Assembly (NCBI GenBank): GCA_008125075.1
Contig: VLTH01000002.1
Location: 932,125-996,124, forward strand
From: Acetivibrio alkalicellulosi
Lineage (GTDB): Bacteria > Bacillota > Clostridia > Acetivibrionales > Acetivibrionaceae
Length of the DNA: 64,000 bases
Direction of reading: 5' to 3'
Part shown: positions 48,706 through 59,700 of the stretch, in pieces
How the letters are laid out: each line of letters begins with the position of its first letter
Position numbering within the stretch: the stretch's first letter is position 1
Made by a program: the position numbers and the translations under genes
The notes under the pieces: generated by a model
Told to the model about the DNA's origin: nothing
Seen by the model: only the letters and a program-made list of their open reading frames with translations
Database searches by the model: none

Positions 48706-49425
48706 ATGAATTGGAGTGATGTTATTGTATTAGCAATTATCGGGATTTTTGGACTAATAGGACTTTCCAATGGATTTATTTTTTCATTGTTTAAGCTAGC
48801 TTCGTTTTTTATAGCAGTTATATTTTCTGTTAAGTTTTATCCTATACTATCAAATTTATTGGCTTCTACTCCTATTTTTACAAAAATAAAGTCAAGTATA
48901 TATGACAACCTGATAATTCAACAACAGGCACAATCACAGGGGGTGAATGAAGGAGCTAAAGCATCAGCTGGGACAGTGATTGAGGGTCTTAAACTTCCGG
49001 GTTTTTTGAAAGATGCTGTTAATAAGTATGTAGTTGAAAATATGCCAGAAGTTTCAAGTTTGGTTGATGTTGCAAGTATAGTTGAAAGAATAAGTGATGT
49101 TTTGGCCCATCTTGTTATTAATATCATAAGCCTTGTGCTTTTGTACATAATTGTAAGGGTAGGACTTATATTTGTTAAGGGCATTCTTCGCAGCATTGCA
49201 AAACTGCCTGTATTCAAACAAATGGATAAATTAGGAGGAATTGCCTTTGGGGCTTTAGAAGGATTACTTACTGTTTATATTGTTTTTGCTGTCTTAATGC
49301 TCTTTCATACCTGGCCAGTGCTAGAAGGTTTTTTCGAAATGGTTGAAACATCGGTAGCAGCAAAATTCTTTTATGAAAACAACTTTATTGTAAATTGGAT
49401 GTTTACTAAAGGGATAGTTTCTTGA
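48706..49425 (+). CDS. CvpA-family membrane protein
   Basis: The 239-residue protein begins NWSDVIVLAIIGIFGLIGLSNGFIFSLFKL, has four membrane segments and a central polar loop (about 75-125), as in CvpA/colicin V production proteins. CvpA relatives are linked to envelope homeostasis; no reaction is known. The ATG at 48706 follows GGGGTG; an earlier ATG at 48691 overlaps that site. Confidence 0.82.
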   Translation: MNWSDVIVLAIIGIFGLIGLSNGFIFSLFKLASFFIAVIFSVKFYPILSNLLASTPIFTKIKSSIYDNLIIQQQAQSQGVNEGAKASAGTVIEGLKLPGFLKDAVNKYVVENMPEVSSLVDVASIVERISDVLAHLVINIISLVLLYIIVRVGLIFVKGILRSIAKLPVFKQMDKLGGIAFGALEGLLTVYIVFAVLMLFHTWPVLEGFFEMVETSVAAKFFYENNFIVNWMFTKGIVS

Positions 49426-49466
49426 ATTTGAATAAGGAAACAAATTAAATAATATTTCCGATTTTT

Positions 49467-49499
49467 CATGTGGCCTATTTGAAACAAATAGGCTACATG
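49467..49499. other. Perfect hairpin downstream of cvpA-like gene
   Basis: CATGTGGCCTATTTG pairs with CAAATAGGCTACATG (one G-T) around a loop of about three bases. There is no T-run on the plus strand. A related sequence occurs within the family B copy at 29705-29808. Confidence 0.5.
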
Positions 49500-49627
49500 T
49501 GAGTTATAGCAGAAGGGATTATTTAATTGATACAGGTTGATATTTTCAATATGTAATTTATGTATATTAAATAATAATACTTTAAAAACACTAGACAATT
49601 TGACACTTAAAGTAGTAAAATTATTTA

Positions 49628-49693
49628 AGACCTGATTTTAGCCGGGAACACCCGGCTATTGTTATAAATGAACTGTAAGAGAATATAAGGTCT
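49628..49693 (+). promoter_or_regulatory. Structured leader before ilvD
   Basis: AGACCT at 49628 and AGGTCT ending at 49693 close a segment that holds the strong hairpin AGCCGGG-aaca-CCCGGCT (49640-49657). It is followed by TGGTTTTGTATT. The layout suggests an attenuator or riboregulatory leader for the branched-chain operon. I see no T-box consensus, so the signal sensed is unknown. Confidence 0.4.
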
Positions 49694-49756
49694 GGTTTTG
49701 TATTATATAGACAGGGTAAGTATGTTTTTAATATATGAAAGTGAGGAATGAAAAAA

Positions 49757-51418
49757 ATGAAAAGTGATGTTATGAAAAAAGGTATAGAAAGGGCTCCCCA
49801 CAGATCCTTATTAAAAGCTATGGGATATACTGATGAGGAAATATCAAGACCGTTAATTGGAATCGCCAATTCGAAAAGTGAGATAATTCCTGGACATACC
49901 GATTTGGACAAAATAACAGAAGCTGTAAAAGCTGGAATAAGAATGGCGGGGGGAACTCCTGTTGAGTTTGGCGCTATTGGTGTTTGTGATGGGATAGCTA
50001 TGGGACATATGGGGATGAAATATTCACTACCGACAAGGGAGCTTATTGCTGATTCATGTGAAGCAATGGGATTGGCTCATAGCTTTGATGGAATGGTGTT
50101 TATACCTAATTGTGACAAAATAGTACCAGGAATGCTTATGGCTGCAGCTAGAATTAATGTACCATGTGTTGTAGTAAGTGGTGGTCCAATGCTTTCTCTA
50201 AAGCGTAATGGCAAGTATTTGGATTTGAATAGTGTTTTTGAAGCTGTAGGAGCATATAAAGCGGGTACAATGAGCGCAGAGGATGTTTTGGATATTGAAG
50301 ATTATGCCTGTCCAGGTTGTGGTTCATGTTCGGGGATGTTTACAGCAAACTCTATGAATTGCCTAACTGAGGTTTTAGGACTTGGACTTCCTGGTAATGG
50401 AACAATTCCTGCTGTTTATGCAGAAAGACTTCGTCTTGCTAAAAATGCTGGAATTAAAGTTATGGAAATGATTGAAAAGGATATTAAGCCTTCCGACATA
50501 CTAAATTCTAAAGCCTTTGAAAATGCTTTAACTTTAGATATGGCGCTAGGTTGCTCTACTAACTCTATATTGCATTTACCTGCGATTGCCAATGAGGCAG
50601 GAGTGGAAATAAATTTAGACATAGTTAATGAGATTAGTGGTAGGGTACCTAATTTGTGCAAATTGGCTCCGGCAGGACACCACCATATTCAGGATCTTTA
50701 TAATGCTGGAGGGGTTCAGGCTGTTATGAAAGAGCTTTCTAAAAAGAATTTATTAAACCTTGATCTTATTACTGTTACAGGTAAGACTGTTGGAGAAAAT
50801 ATAGAAAAAGCGAGAGTATTAGACTATGAGGTTATTAGAAATATTGATGAACCCTATAGTACTACAGGTGGAATTGCTGTTTTAAGAGGAAATATTGCTC
50901 CTGATGGTGCAGTTGTAAAGAGATCAGCTGTTGCGCAGGAGATGCTTTGCCACAAGGGACCTGCAAGGGTTTTTGAATGTGAAGATGATGCTATAGAAGC
51001 TATTTATAAAGGCGAAATAAATAAAGGTGACGTTGTTATTATACGATATGAAGGACCTAAAGGTGGACCTGGAATGAGAGAAATGTTAGGACCTACTTCT
51101 GCAATTGCAGGGATGGGACTTGATAAACATGTTGCACTAATTACAGATGGGCGTTTTTCTGGTGCAACAAGAGGAGCATCAATAGGACATGCATCACCTG
51201 AGGCAATGGAAGGTGGTCCAATTGCAGTTGTTAAAGAAGGAGATATCATTAACATTGATATAAACAATGGAAAGCTAAATGTTGAAGTTTCAGATGAAGA
51301 GTTGAAAAATAGAATGAAGGAATGGAAAGCTCCTAAACCTAAAATAACAAGAGGCTATCTTGGAAGATATGCAAAGCTTGTTACTTCTGCAAGCACAGGA
51401 GCAGTATTTAAAAAGTAA
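49757..51418 (+). CDS. ilvD: Dihydroxy-acid dehydratase
   Basis: Fe-S dehydratase of valine, leucine and isoleucine synthesis. The 553-residue product has the three cluster/metal Cys regions [20 protein letters not shown] and [16 protein letters not shown], and the C-terminal [10 protein letters not shown]. Length is standard. The ATG at 49757 lies nine bases after GAGGA; an ATG at 49748 is too close to it. It is 21 bases upstream of ilvB, so they form an operon. Confidence 0.97.
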   Translation: MKSDVMKKGIERAPHRSLLKAMGYTDEEISRPLIGIANSKSEIIPGHTDLDKITEAVKAGIRMAGGTPVEFGAIGVCDGIAMGHMGMKYSLPTRELIADSCEAMGLAHSFDGMVFIPNCDKIVPGMLMAAARINVPCVVVSGGPMLSLKRNGKYLDLNSVFEAVGAYKAGTMSAEDVLDIEDYACPGCGSCSGMFTANSMNCLTEVLGLGLPGNGTIPAVYAERLRLAKNAGIKVMEMIEKDIKPSDILNSKAFENALTLDMALGCSTNSILHLPAIANEAGVEINLDIVNEISGRVPNLCKLAPAGHHHIQDLYNAGGVQAVMKELSKKNLLNLDLITVTGKTVGENIEKARVLDYEVIRNIDEPYSTTGGIAVLRGNIAPDGAVVKRSAVAQEMLCHKGPARVFECEDDAIEAIYKGEINKGDVVIIRYEGPKGGPGMREMLGPTSAIAGMGLDKHVALITDGRFSGATRGASIGHASPEAMEGGPIAVVKEGDIINIDINNGKLNVEVSDEELKNRMKEWKAPKPKITRGYLGRYAKLVTSASTGAVFKK

Positions 51419-51439
51419 AGATTATGGAGGTAAAAATAA

Positions 51440-53107
51440 ATGAAATTAGCTGGTTCAGAGATTTTAATAGAGTGTTTAAAGGAACAAGGAGTAGATACTG
51501 TTTTTGGCTTTCCTGGGGGGGCTGTATTAAATATTTATGATGCCCTATTTAAGGCAAAAGATCATATAAAACATATACTTACTTCACATGAGCAAGGTGC
51601 ATCACATGCAGCAGATGGATATGCAAGAGCTACCGGAAAAGTAGGAGTGTGTATTGCTACATCAGGGCCTGGAGCAACAAATCTTGTTACTGGAATTGCA
51701 ACTGCATATATGGATTCTGTTCCTATGGTTGCAATCACAGGACAGGTTCCTACAGCTTTGCTTGGAAAGGATTCTTTTCAAGAAGTAGATATAACAGGAA
51801 TTACAATGCCTATAACTAAGCATAATTATATAGTAAAGGACATCAATAAGCTTGCCGAAATTGTCCGGGAAGCCTTCAAAATTGCAAGAGAAGGAAGGCC
51901 AGGGCCTGTTCTTATTGACATATGTAAGGATGTAACGGCGGCTGTGGCAGATTACACACCTCAAAAACCTGAAGAAATCAAAGAACTTCCAATAGGAGTA
52001 AGTGAAAGTGAGATTGAGGAAGCTGTTAGAGTAATTAATGCTGCTAATAAACCTGTAATACTTTCAGGCGGAGGAGTTTCAATAGCAGGTGCCAATGAAG
52101 AAGTTTTAGAGCTTGCTAAAAAAGCTAAAATACCTGTTACTACAACATTAATGGGCATGGGATCTTTTCCTGGAACAGATAGTTTGTTTATGGGTATGAT
52201 AGGTATGCATGGGGCAAAAACAACCAATCTTGCCGTGTCTGAATCTGATCTTTTTATTGCAATAGGCGCAAGGTTTAGTGACAGAGTAATTAGCAATGTT
52301 AAAAAATTTGCTCCTGACGCCAAAATAATGCACATCGACATAGATCCTGCAGAAATAGGAAAAAACCTGACCGTTCACTATCCTTTAATTGGGAATATTA
52401 AAAAGATAGTAAAAGAAATAAATAGTAAAATTAATGATATAGAATATAATGAGTGGAATAAAAAAGTTGATGAATGGAAGATAAAGTATCCATTAAAGTT
52501 TCCAGTTGATGGACAGTTACGCCCAAACTATATACTTGAGAGAATGTATGAGTTGACAGAAGGAAAAGCTATTATAACTACAGAAGTTGGGCAGCATCAA
52601 ATGTGGGCAGCACAGTTTTACAAATATAGTTCACCAAGACAGTTTATTTCATCAGGTGGACTTGGTACAATGGGCTATGGATTTGGTGCATGTATAGGCG
52701 CTCAAATAGGAAAGCCAGACAAAAAAGTTATAAACATTGCAGGTGACGGAAGTTTTAGAATGAATTGCAATGAATTAGCTACTGCTGTCGAATATAAACT
52801 ACCATTAATAATAGCAATATTTAACAACCATGTACTTGGAATGGTTAGACAGTGGCAAAGTTTATTTTATGACTCAAGATACTCTTCTACAACAATAGAT
52901 AGAGGTACCGATTTTGTGGCACTTGCAAAAGCTTATGGTGCAATTGGCATAAACGTCACAAAGCAGGAAGAGGTTGATGAAGCAATAAAAAAAGCACTTG
53001 AATCAAAAGATACACCTGTAATTATAAATTTTGAAATTGATAGAGATGATAAAGTATTCCCTATTGTTCCTCCGGGAGCTGCAATTAACGAATTAATTGA
53101 AGAGTAA
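51440..53107 (+). CDS. ilvB: Acetolactate synthase, large (catalytic) subunit
   Basis: ThDP-dependent enzyme of 555 residues that makes acetolactate or acetohydroxybutyrate. N-terminal domain with catalytic Glu in LTSHEQGASHAADGYA and the ALS-type RPGPVLIDICKDV; central FAD-type domain; C-terminal ThDP motif GDGSFRMNCNELAT with HVLGMVRQWQ. These fit biosynthetic AHAS. No ilvN regulatory subunit gene follows; a terminator comes directly after, so ilvN must be elsewhere or missing. The ATG follows GGAGGT. Confidence 0.95.
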   Translation: MKLAGSEILIECLKEQGVDTVFGFPGGAVLNIYDALFKAKDHIKHILTSHEQGASHAADGYARATGKVGVCIATSGPGATNLVTGIATAYMDSVPMVAITGQVPTALLGKDSFQEVDITGITMPITKHNYIVKDINKLAEIVREAFKIAREGRPGPVLIDICKDVTAAVADYTPQKPEEIKELPIGVSESEIEEAVRVINAANKPVILSGGGVSIAGANEEVLELAKKAKIPVTTTLMGMGSFPGTDSLFMGMIGMHGAKTTNLAVSESDLFIAIGARFSDRVISNVKKFAPDAKIMHIDIDPAEIGKNLTVHYPLIGNIKKIVKEINSKINDIEYNEWNKKVDEWKIKYPLKFPVDGQLRPNYILERMYELTEGKAIITTEVGQHQMWAAQFYKYSSPRQFISSGGLGTMGYGFGACIGAQIGKPDKKVINIAGDGSFRMNCNELATAVEYKLPLIIAIFNNHVLGMVRQWQSLFYDSRYSSTTIDRGTDFVALAKAYGAIGINVTKQEEVDEAIKKALESKDTPVIINFEIDRDDKVFPIVPPGAAINELIEE

Positions 53108-53182
53108 ATATTCTAAAAAAAGATAGGGGCCCCATGCTCCTAACTTTGGTTGATTGTAAAACTAAAATCTACTTTGCAAGAT

Positions 53183-53238
53183 TAAAATCCACCCTTACTA
53201 GAAAAACTAAGATTTTTTTAGTAAGGATGGATTTTTTT
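53183..53238 (+). terminator. Intrinsic terminator after ilvB
   Basis: AAAATCCACCCTTACT pairs with AGTAAGGATGGATTTT (one mismatch), with a loop of about 20 bases that has its own T-run, followed by TTTT. It ends the ilvDB transcript. Confidence 0.8.
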
Positions 53239-53274
53239 ATCGGAAAATTTGCGGTTTTTAAGTATATTTGATGG

Positions 53275-53530
53275 ATAACCTGCAAGAGAATGATGGATAA
53301 GGCATGGAAAACTTGACGCTATGCTTGAATTAAATGTGGATAATGAAAACCACATTGACCAAATTTAATTCACAAGTTTACCACATCCTCAAAACGGCAG
53401 GTTACCCACAAGCTCCACAGAAACGGCTAATATTACTAATGTACTTCGCATTAATCCAATTTGCAAAAGTAAAATCCATGGTGTATAAAATAGTGGTGGA
53501 TTTTACTTTTGCAATTAAGGGTATAGAGTA
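53275..53530. repeat. Non-coding segment with nested inverted repeats
   Basis: Three pairs of inverted copies: CTTGAATTAAATGTGG with CCACAT..AATTCACAAG (about 53320-53383); GATAACCTGC (about 53274) with CAGGTTACCC (about 53398); and a perfect 18-bp pair TTGCAAAAGTAAAATCCA at 53461 with its complement ending at 53513. A frame of 67 codons exists at 53334-53537, but it is composed of these repeats and looks non-coding. This could be the remains of a mobile element or a family of large hairpins. Confidence 0.45.
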
Positions 53531-53791
53531 TATTTAAATTTATACTCAAAAAAATAGTTGACATATATATGCTGGTAAATTATAATGATATATAAATTTA
53601 CTTTCTGATAATAAATAACGTTTTTTGATAAAATAACTTTTTTTATTATACAAGATATAATAAAAATTTCAACCATAGTCAAACATTCTGATTAATAAAA
53701 CATAAAGAATTCTTTAATATTTAAGCACGTTTGAAAAATTAGAGTTCCAATGCAATATATATAATAAAATATAATTTAAGGGGGCTACAAA

Positions 53792-56700
53792 ATGATTACA
53801 AAGGTTAAAGTCATGTCTGTAGTAATACTTGTAGTATTTATTATCAACACATTATTAACATCTGTTGGGAGTGTTTTTGCGTTAGATGAAGGAAACGAAG
53901 ATTTTGTTGAAAAAGGAAAAGACATTGGTGAAGAGGTATTGGAAGGTAACTTAAAATTAGACGATGAAGTATCAAATGAGGGAAAAGACTATGTAATAAC
54001 GGCAGATGAGTTAGAAAAAGATTATGTTGAAAAAGAAGACAACTTAGAAAAAAACGAAAAATATGTTGAAGAAAAAGTTAAGAAGAAAAAAGAAGATGGA
54101 ATAATAGTAGTGTATAAAGATATTGAAAAGGCTGACAGAGTAAAAACTCAAATTTCTTCTAAAAATAACATTTCTCAAATAAAGTCCAATAAGCTAAGTG
54201 AGAGGCTTAGCATAGAGAGACTAGAAGTTAAAGGAGAAGATAAATTTTATTCTATTTTAGAAGATTTAAATAAAAATCCAGATGTTTTGTATGCTCAACC
54301 TGATTATATTTTAGAAACATTTGTTTTACCTCAAGAGGAGCATTTAAATAAACAGTGGGCGCTTTTTAATGAAGGACAAGAAATTGAAGGGATTAAGGGC
54401 ACCGCTGGTGTAGATATAAATATTTCAGACGCTTGGGATATTACATATGGAGAACAAGAGGTTATAGTTGCTGTTATAGATACTGGAATTGATATTGGAC
54501 ATTCTGATATAAATTCTAGTATCTTTATTAATGTTAATGAAGATTTGAATGGAGAAGATACAGATAATAATAGTTTTATAGATGATATAAATGGATGGAA
54601 TTTTTCACAAAACAACAATACTGTTTACCAATCACCAATTTATGATTTGCATGGAACTCATATAGGTGGTGTGATTTCTGCATCAATAAATGAGGAAGGT
54701 ACAGCAGGAGTAGCACCTTCTGTAAGAATCCTTCCTGTTAAGTTTATAGAAGAAAATACAGGTAGAACTTCAGATGCTATAAAAGCAATTGAATATGCAT
54801 ATGATATGGGAGCATCAATTTTTAATTGTAGCTGGGGTTCATTAAATTATAATCAAGCACTTAAGGATGTAATAGAGCAAACTGAGGGGCTGTTTATTTT
54901 TGCAGCAGGTAATTTTTCACAGGATACAACAATAGATCCAGTGTATCCAGCAGCATATGATCTTGATAATATTATTTCTGTTGCAGCCATAGACAATAAT
55001 GGTAAACTGGCATTGTTTTCGAATTATGGTGAAAACGTAGATATTGCTGCACCAGGTGTTTCAATATTTAGTACAGTGCCAGAAGATGAGTATGATTATC
55101 TTAGCGGAACATCAGTGGCAGTTCCTCATGTTACAGGTGTTGCAGCACTCATAAAAAGCATGGATCCCAATTTAAGTACAATTGAGATAAAAGAAAGAAT
55201 ACTTAATAATGTAACCTATTCGAAAAAGCTAGAAGGAAAAGTTTTAACTTCTGGATGGTTGAATGCAGGAGCTGCATTATCTAATAAACCACCTGAAAAT
55301 AATAATGATAGTGATGAGTATTATGATTATGAAGATTTATTCACAGTAGAAATATCTAGCATTAATACAAAACCAAATCAAGAAATAGAGATTCCAATAA
55401 GCATAAGCAACCTTCCAAAAGAAGGAATTAGTGGGTTTGATTTTATTGTAAATTATGACAATACAAAAATAAAATATACAGGATTTAAAGAAACAACCAT
55501 TACAAATAGCATTTTTGCAAACATAGAGGCTGTGGAAATATCAAAAGGAGTAAAAGTACTATATATAGACGAATCAGAAGAAGGTAACCAACCTTTGGAT
55601 AGATCGGGAGAGATAATTAAACTAATATTTGAGCTTGACAGTTCTTTTGATGGAATATGCCAGGTGAGTTTTTCTGATGGATGGTGTTTTTCAAAAATTG
55701 GAGAAGACAAGGAAGTATACGAAATTGAAAATGTAATTTTTAGATCTGGAATTATTTCTACAGGGAATTATTCTTTGAGAGGATGGGATATATATGAAGA
55801 GCCTCAAAGAATAGTGACTATGAGTGTTGGTTCAGATGGAATTGGAGATGTGAACGGAGATGGTGTATTCAACAGTTCAGATCGTGTTTTAATGCTAAGA
55901 TATATAAATGAAATTATTGATACATTTCCTGTAGAAGATGATTATTGGGCTGGAGATGTGACAGCAGATGGTTTAATAAATACTTCCGACTATTCAATGA
56001 TGGGAAGGGTGTTGATGGAAATTGAAGACAATTTTCCTAAATCTCGTATGCTTCCAACACCTCCAACAAACCTTCAGTGGAGTTTAAACAGCCAGTCAGA
56101 TGTAGTGCTGACATGGGGGCAGTCTTATTGCGAAGAAAGCAGCCTGTTTGAAGGATATAAAATATATGTAGATGGTTCAGAAGTAGGGAGCACAACAGCA
56201 CTTACCTATATAATTACAGATATTGAAGGTTATATGCCAACTGTTACTGTAACTGGCTATAGTGTAAGTCAGTATCAAGTAGTAGTTGAGTCCCAACCTA
56301 GTAATGCAGTGGACATAGAGTTAGAAACTGATGTAATTGAATTAACTAAAGATATTGTAATAGAAGGTGACTTGACTTATACTGGAGGAATTATAAATTT
56401 AAACGGACATACACTTACTGTAAAGGGAAATCTCACATTATCGCCAGATCCTGAAACATTTTGTACTCTTAACATTGATGGGGGTACATTGGTGGTGTTG
56501 GGAGATTTTAGCATGTATGAGTTTAGTAGACTTATAATGAGGAATCCAAATGATTATGTGCTGGTTAATGGAAATTTTAAAACTTTATCAAAAATAGATC
56601 ATAAAAATAATTCAAATGAAGATAAAGGAGGAAATGGTGATCCGTGTCTAACTAATGGTAAACTTGAGGTGCTAGGAAATTTTTCACAACTAATAGGTGC

Positions 56701-59700
56701 TGATCATACTGGTGATCCACGAAATTTCAGCACTGCTGAAAATCACACAACAATTTTAAGTGGACGGGGTAAACAGGAAATAAGATTTGACAGAGCAGTT
56801 GTACAGAGCAACTATGAGCATTCATTTTTTGAAAATCTTATTATAACTAAACCACTTGAAGTTGGATATACTCTTATACTGATAGAAGAGGGTTCAACAA
56901 AAGCATGGAGGAATTTAATAGAAAGATTTTCATATACTCCTGGAGAACCTGAAGAAGTAGAAAATATACCTTTAGAAAGGCATGGTATAGGAATTGTATC
57001 TGTTTATGCTAAAATATATGCACTAGGTGGATTTAAAGACGGTGTATTTTATAATGTAATAAATGAATATGATCCGATTGAGGGTATATGGACTGACAAG
57101 CAAATGAATATGCAGATAGCAAGAAGGAGTATGGGAGTTGCTGAAATTGATAATCAGATATACATATTAGGTGGTCAAAGTAGTAATGGTTATGAAGGAA
57201 GTATTGAAAATTATTCAGTGGTAACGCAAACAGGAAATATAATTAATACAAATGGAAATATGACACCTAGATCAGAGATGACAACAGTAGCTTTAGGGAA
57301 TAAAATATATGTAATAGGTGGATATAATAGTAATGGCTGTAGTGATATATTAGAGGTTTACGATACTGTTAATAATGAGTGGAATAATAAAGATAGTATG
57401 TCGGTAGCAAGAAGGGGAGCTGCAGCAGTTGTATTTGAAGGAAATATATATGTCATTGGAGGTAAAAATAATTCAGGAGAATATGTATCCACTGTTGAAA
57501 AATATAATATTGATTCAGGAAATTGGGAAACTATAGGTAATGGTCTAAAATATCCAAGAGCTTATTTAGGAGCTGAAGTCATAGAGGGTAAAATATATGC
57601 ACTTGGAGGATTTAACGGTACTTCCCATTTGTCTGTTGTAGAGGCATTTGATCCTGAAAAACCTGAAGAAGGCTGGAAAGATTCCCATAATATATTTAAA
57701 CCAGTGCTTGACTATGGGGAATACAAGAAACTTCCAGAACCAAGGAGTTCATTTGGAACAGCAGTGGTATATAATCAAATATATTTAATTGGTGGGGAAG
57801 ATGAAAATGGACTTATAAAAAGACCTCAAAAATATGTTGTTGGTGATATGCCAGGGTTAAAAATGTACACTGGATCAATTGTAAGGAATACTGTGGGTGA
57901 CAGAATTTTGTCGGGTAATTTTTCTAATAGCATAACTGATTTGAGTATAGACTCACCAGGGGTATCAATTAGTTTAGAAAGGACATATAATTCATCAGAT
58001 AATGATGAGGAGACATTTATAGGAAAAGGTTGGAGATTTAATTACGATTCATATTTAGAAATTAAACAAAACTATGGAAGAGTTAAAGCATCTGCTTTAA
58101 ATGTTAGAACTGGAGCAGGTACAGGTCATCAATCAATAGGGCTTGCAGCAAGGGATTCTATATTAAATCTTGAAATTGAAAATGGCCAAGCCAAAATATA
58201 TAATGGCAATTGGTATAAAGTATACTTATTAAACGATGAGTATTACGTACACAGCAGATATGTTGATGTTATTGTGTCGGGTGTTGAGATAAAAACAGGA
58301 GCTGGAACAAGTCTGGTATTTGACTATGATTTTAATGAAAATGAATATATAGCTCCATATGGCAATTATAACAAACTATTTAAAGATGATAATGAAGATA
58401 AGTATATTCTTGTTAAAAATGATATGACAAAGTACGAATATAAGACAAGTTCAGGAGATAATTTTTACAGGCTGGATTTGATTAAAGATAAGTATGAAAA
58501 CGAATTAGAAATAAATGGTAGCTTACAAAATGGGATATATAGAATTAACGGAATAAGTGATGGAGCAGGAAGGTCTTTGACATTTTATTATGACGATATA
58601 GAAAACATTGTAATAGTAGAAGATAATGAAGGAAGAACATTTGAATACAAAATAAATAATAATGGAGAGCTTGAAGAAGTTATAAATGAATATGGAAAAG
58701 GTACATTATATACTTATTATACTGACCATGAAGAGAATGAAGATAATATTGGGAAATTAAAAGATATAAAAATACAGGTGGAAAAAGAAGTTGAAGGTCA
58801 AATTGTTGAAGAGTATGAAAGAATAATGACAAATTTTTATGACAGACATGGGAGAATGTTTAAGCAAGAAGATGCATATAAAAAAATAAAATACTGGCTC
58901 TTTTTAGATATGTATGCAGATGAAAATGCAAAGGAAGATACTGGAGAAGAAGTTTTAGGTTCTGTAAAGAGACAGTTTATAGACCAGAATAATATAGCCA
59001 CCACAATAGAGTATAGTAGCTTTTTAAAGCATCCAATAAGAGAAGAACATGCAGATGGTGGTGTAATCGAATATGAATATGAAATAGATTACAACAATGA
59101 TTGGGAAGATATAACAAATATAGGTATGGATCAAGCTTATAAAGTTCAAGGGAATAAAGATAGCAGATATTTTACAAGGGATAAATACGGTTATACCACT
59201 ATGCGTAAAACTGATGCAAATGGAAATCTTAGAAAAGTGACAGAACGTTATGACGCAAGTGAGATGTTAGTGGATAATGCACCGTACACAGAATATTCAT
59301 ATGACTATGATTGTGATGAAACTAACTTCAAAGTTACAAATAATCTCATAAAAGTAGAAGAGAAAAAAGCAAATGATATAACCGATTCTATGACAGAATA
59401 TATATATGATGGAGTGAAATTAATTGAGATAAAAGAGCGAATTGACGCTAACAACTATGCAATAACTGAATATACATATGATTCTACCCACCACATAAAA
59501 GGTCTTGTGGAAACTGTTACACATCCTGATGGAGTTATTACTACATTTGAATATCATCAAAATGGATATTTAGAAAAAGCAAAAGATCAAGATGGAAATG
59601 AAACAGAATATGATTATGATGGAGTTGGAAGAATATTAAAAGAGACTTCACCAATGGGATTTGAAACAATTTACCAATATGAAGGAGTAATAGAAAAAAT

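Noticed and set aside
49426..49756. T-box riboswitch before ilvD
   Set aside because: I found no T-box consensus (AGGGTGGNACCGCG) nor a matching specifier layout; only unrelated hairpins are present.
53320..53345. Replication origin suggested by TGTGGATAA (DnaA-box match)
   Set aside because: Only one exact box is present, no cluster and no dnaA or other origin genes nearby.
53334..53537. 67-codon plus-strand frame in the spacer after ilvB
   Set aside because: It is built from the inverted repeats of that spacer, has no good ribosome binding site and no recognisable family.
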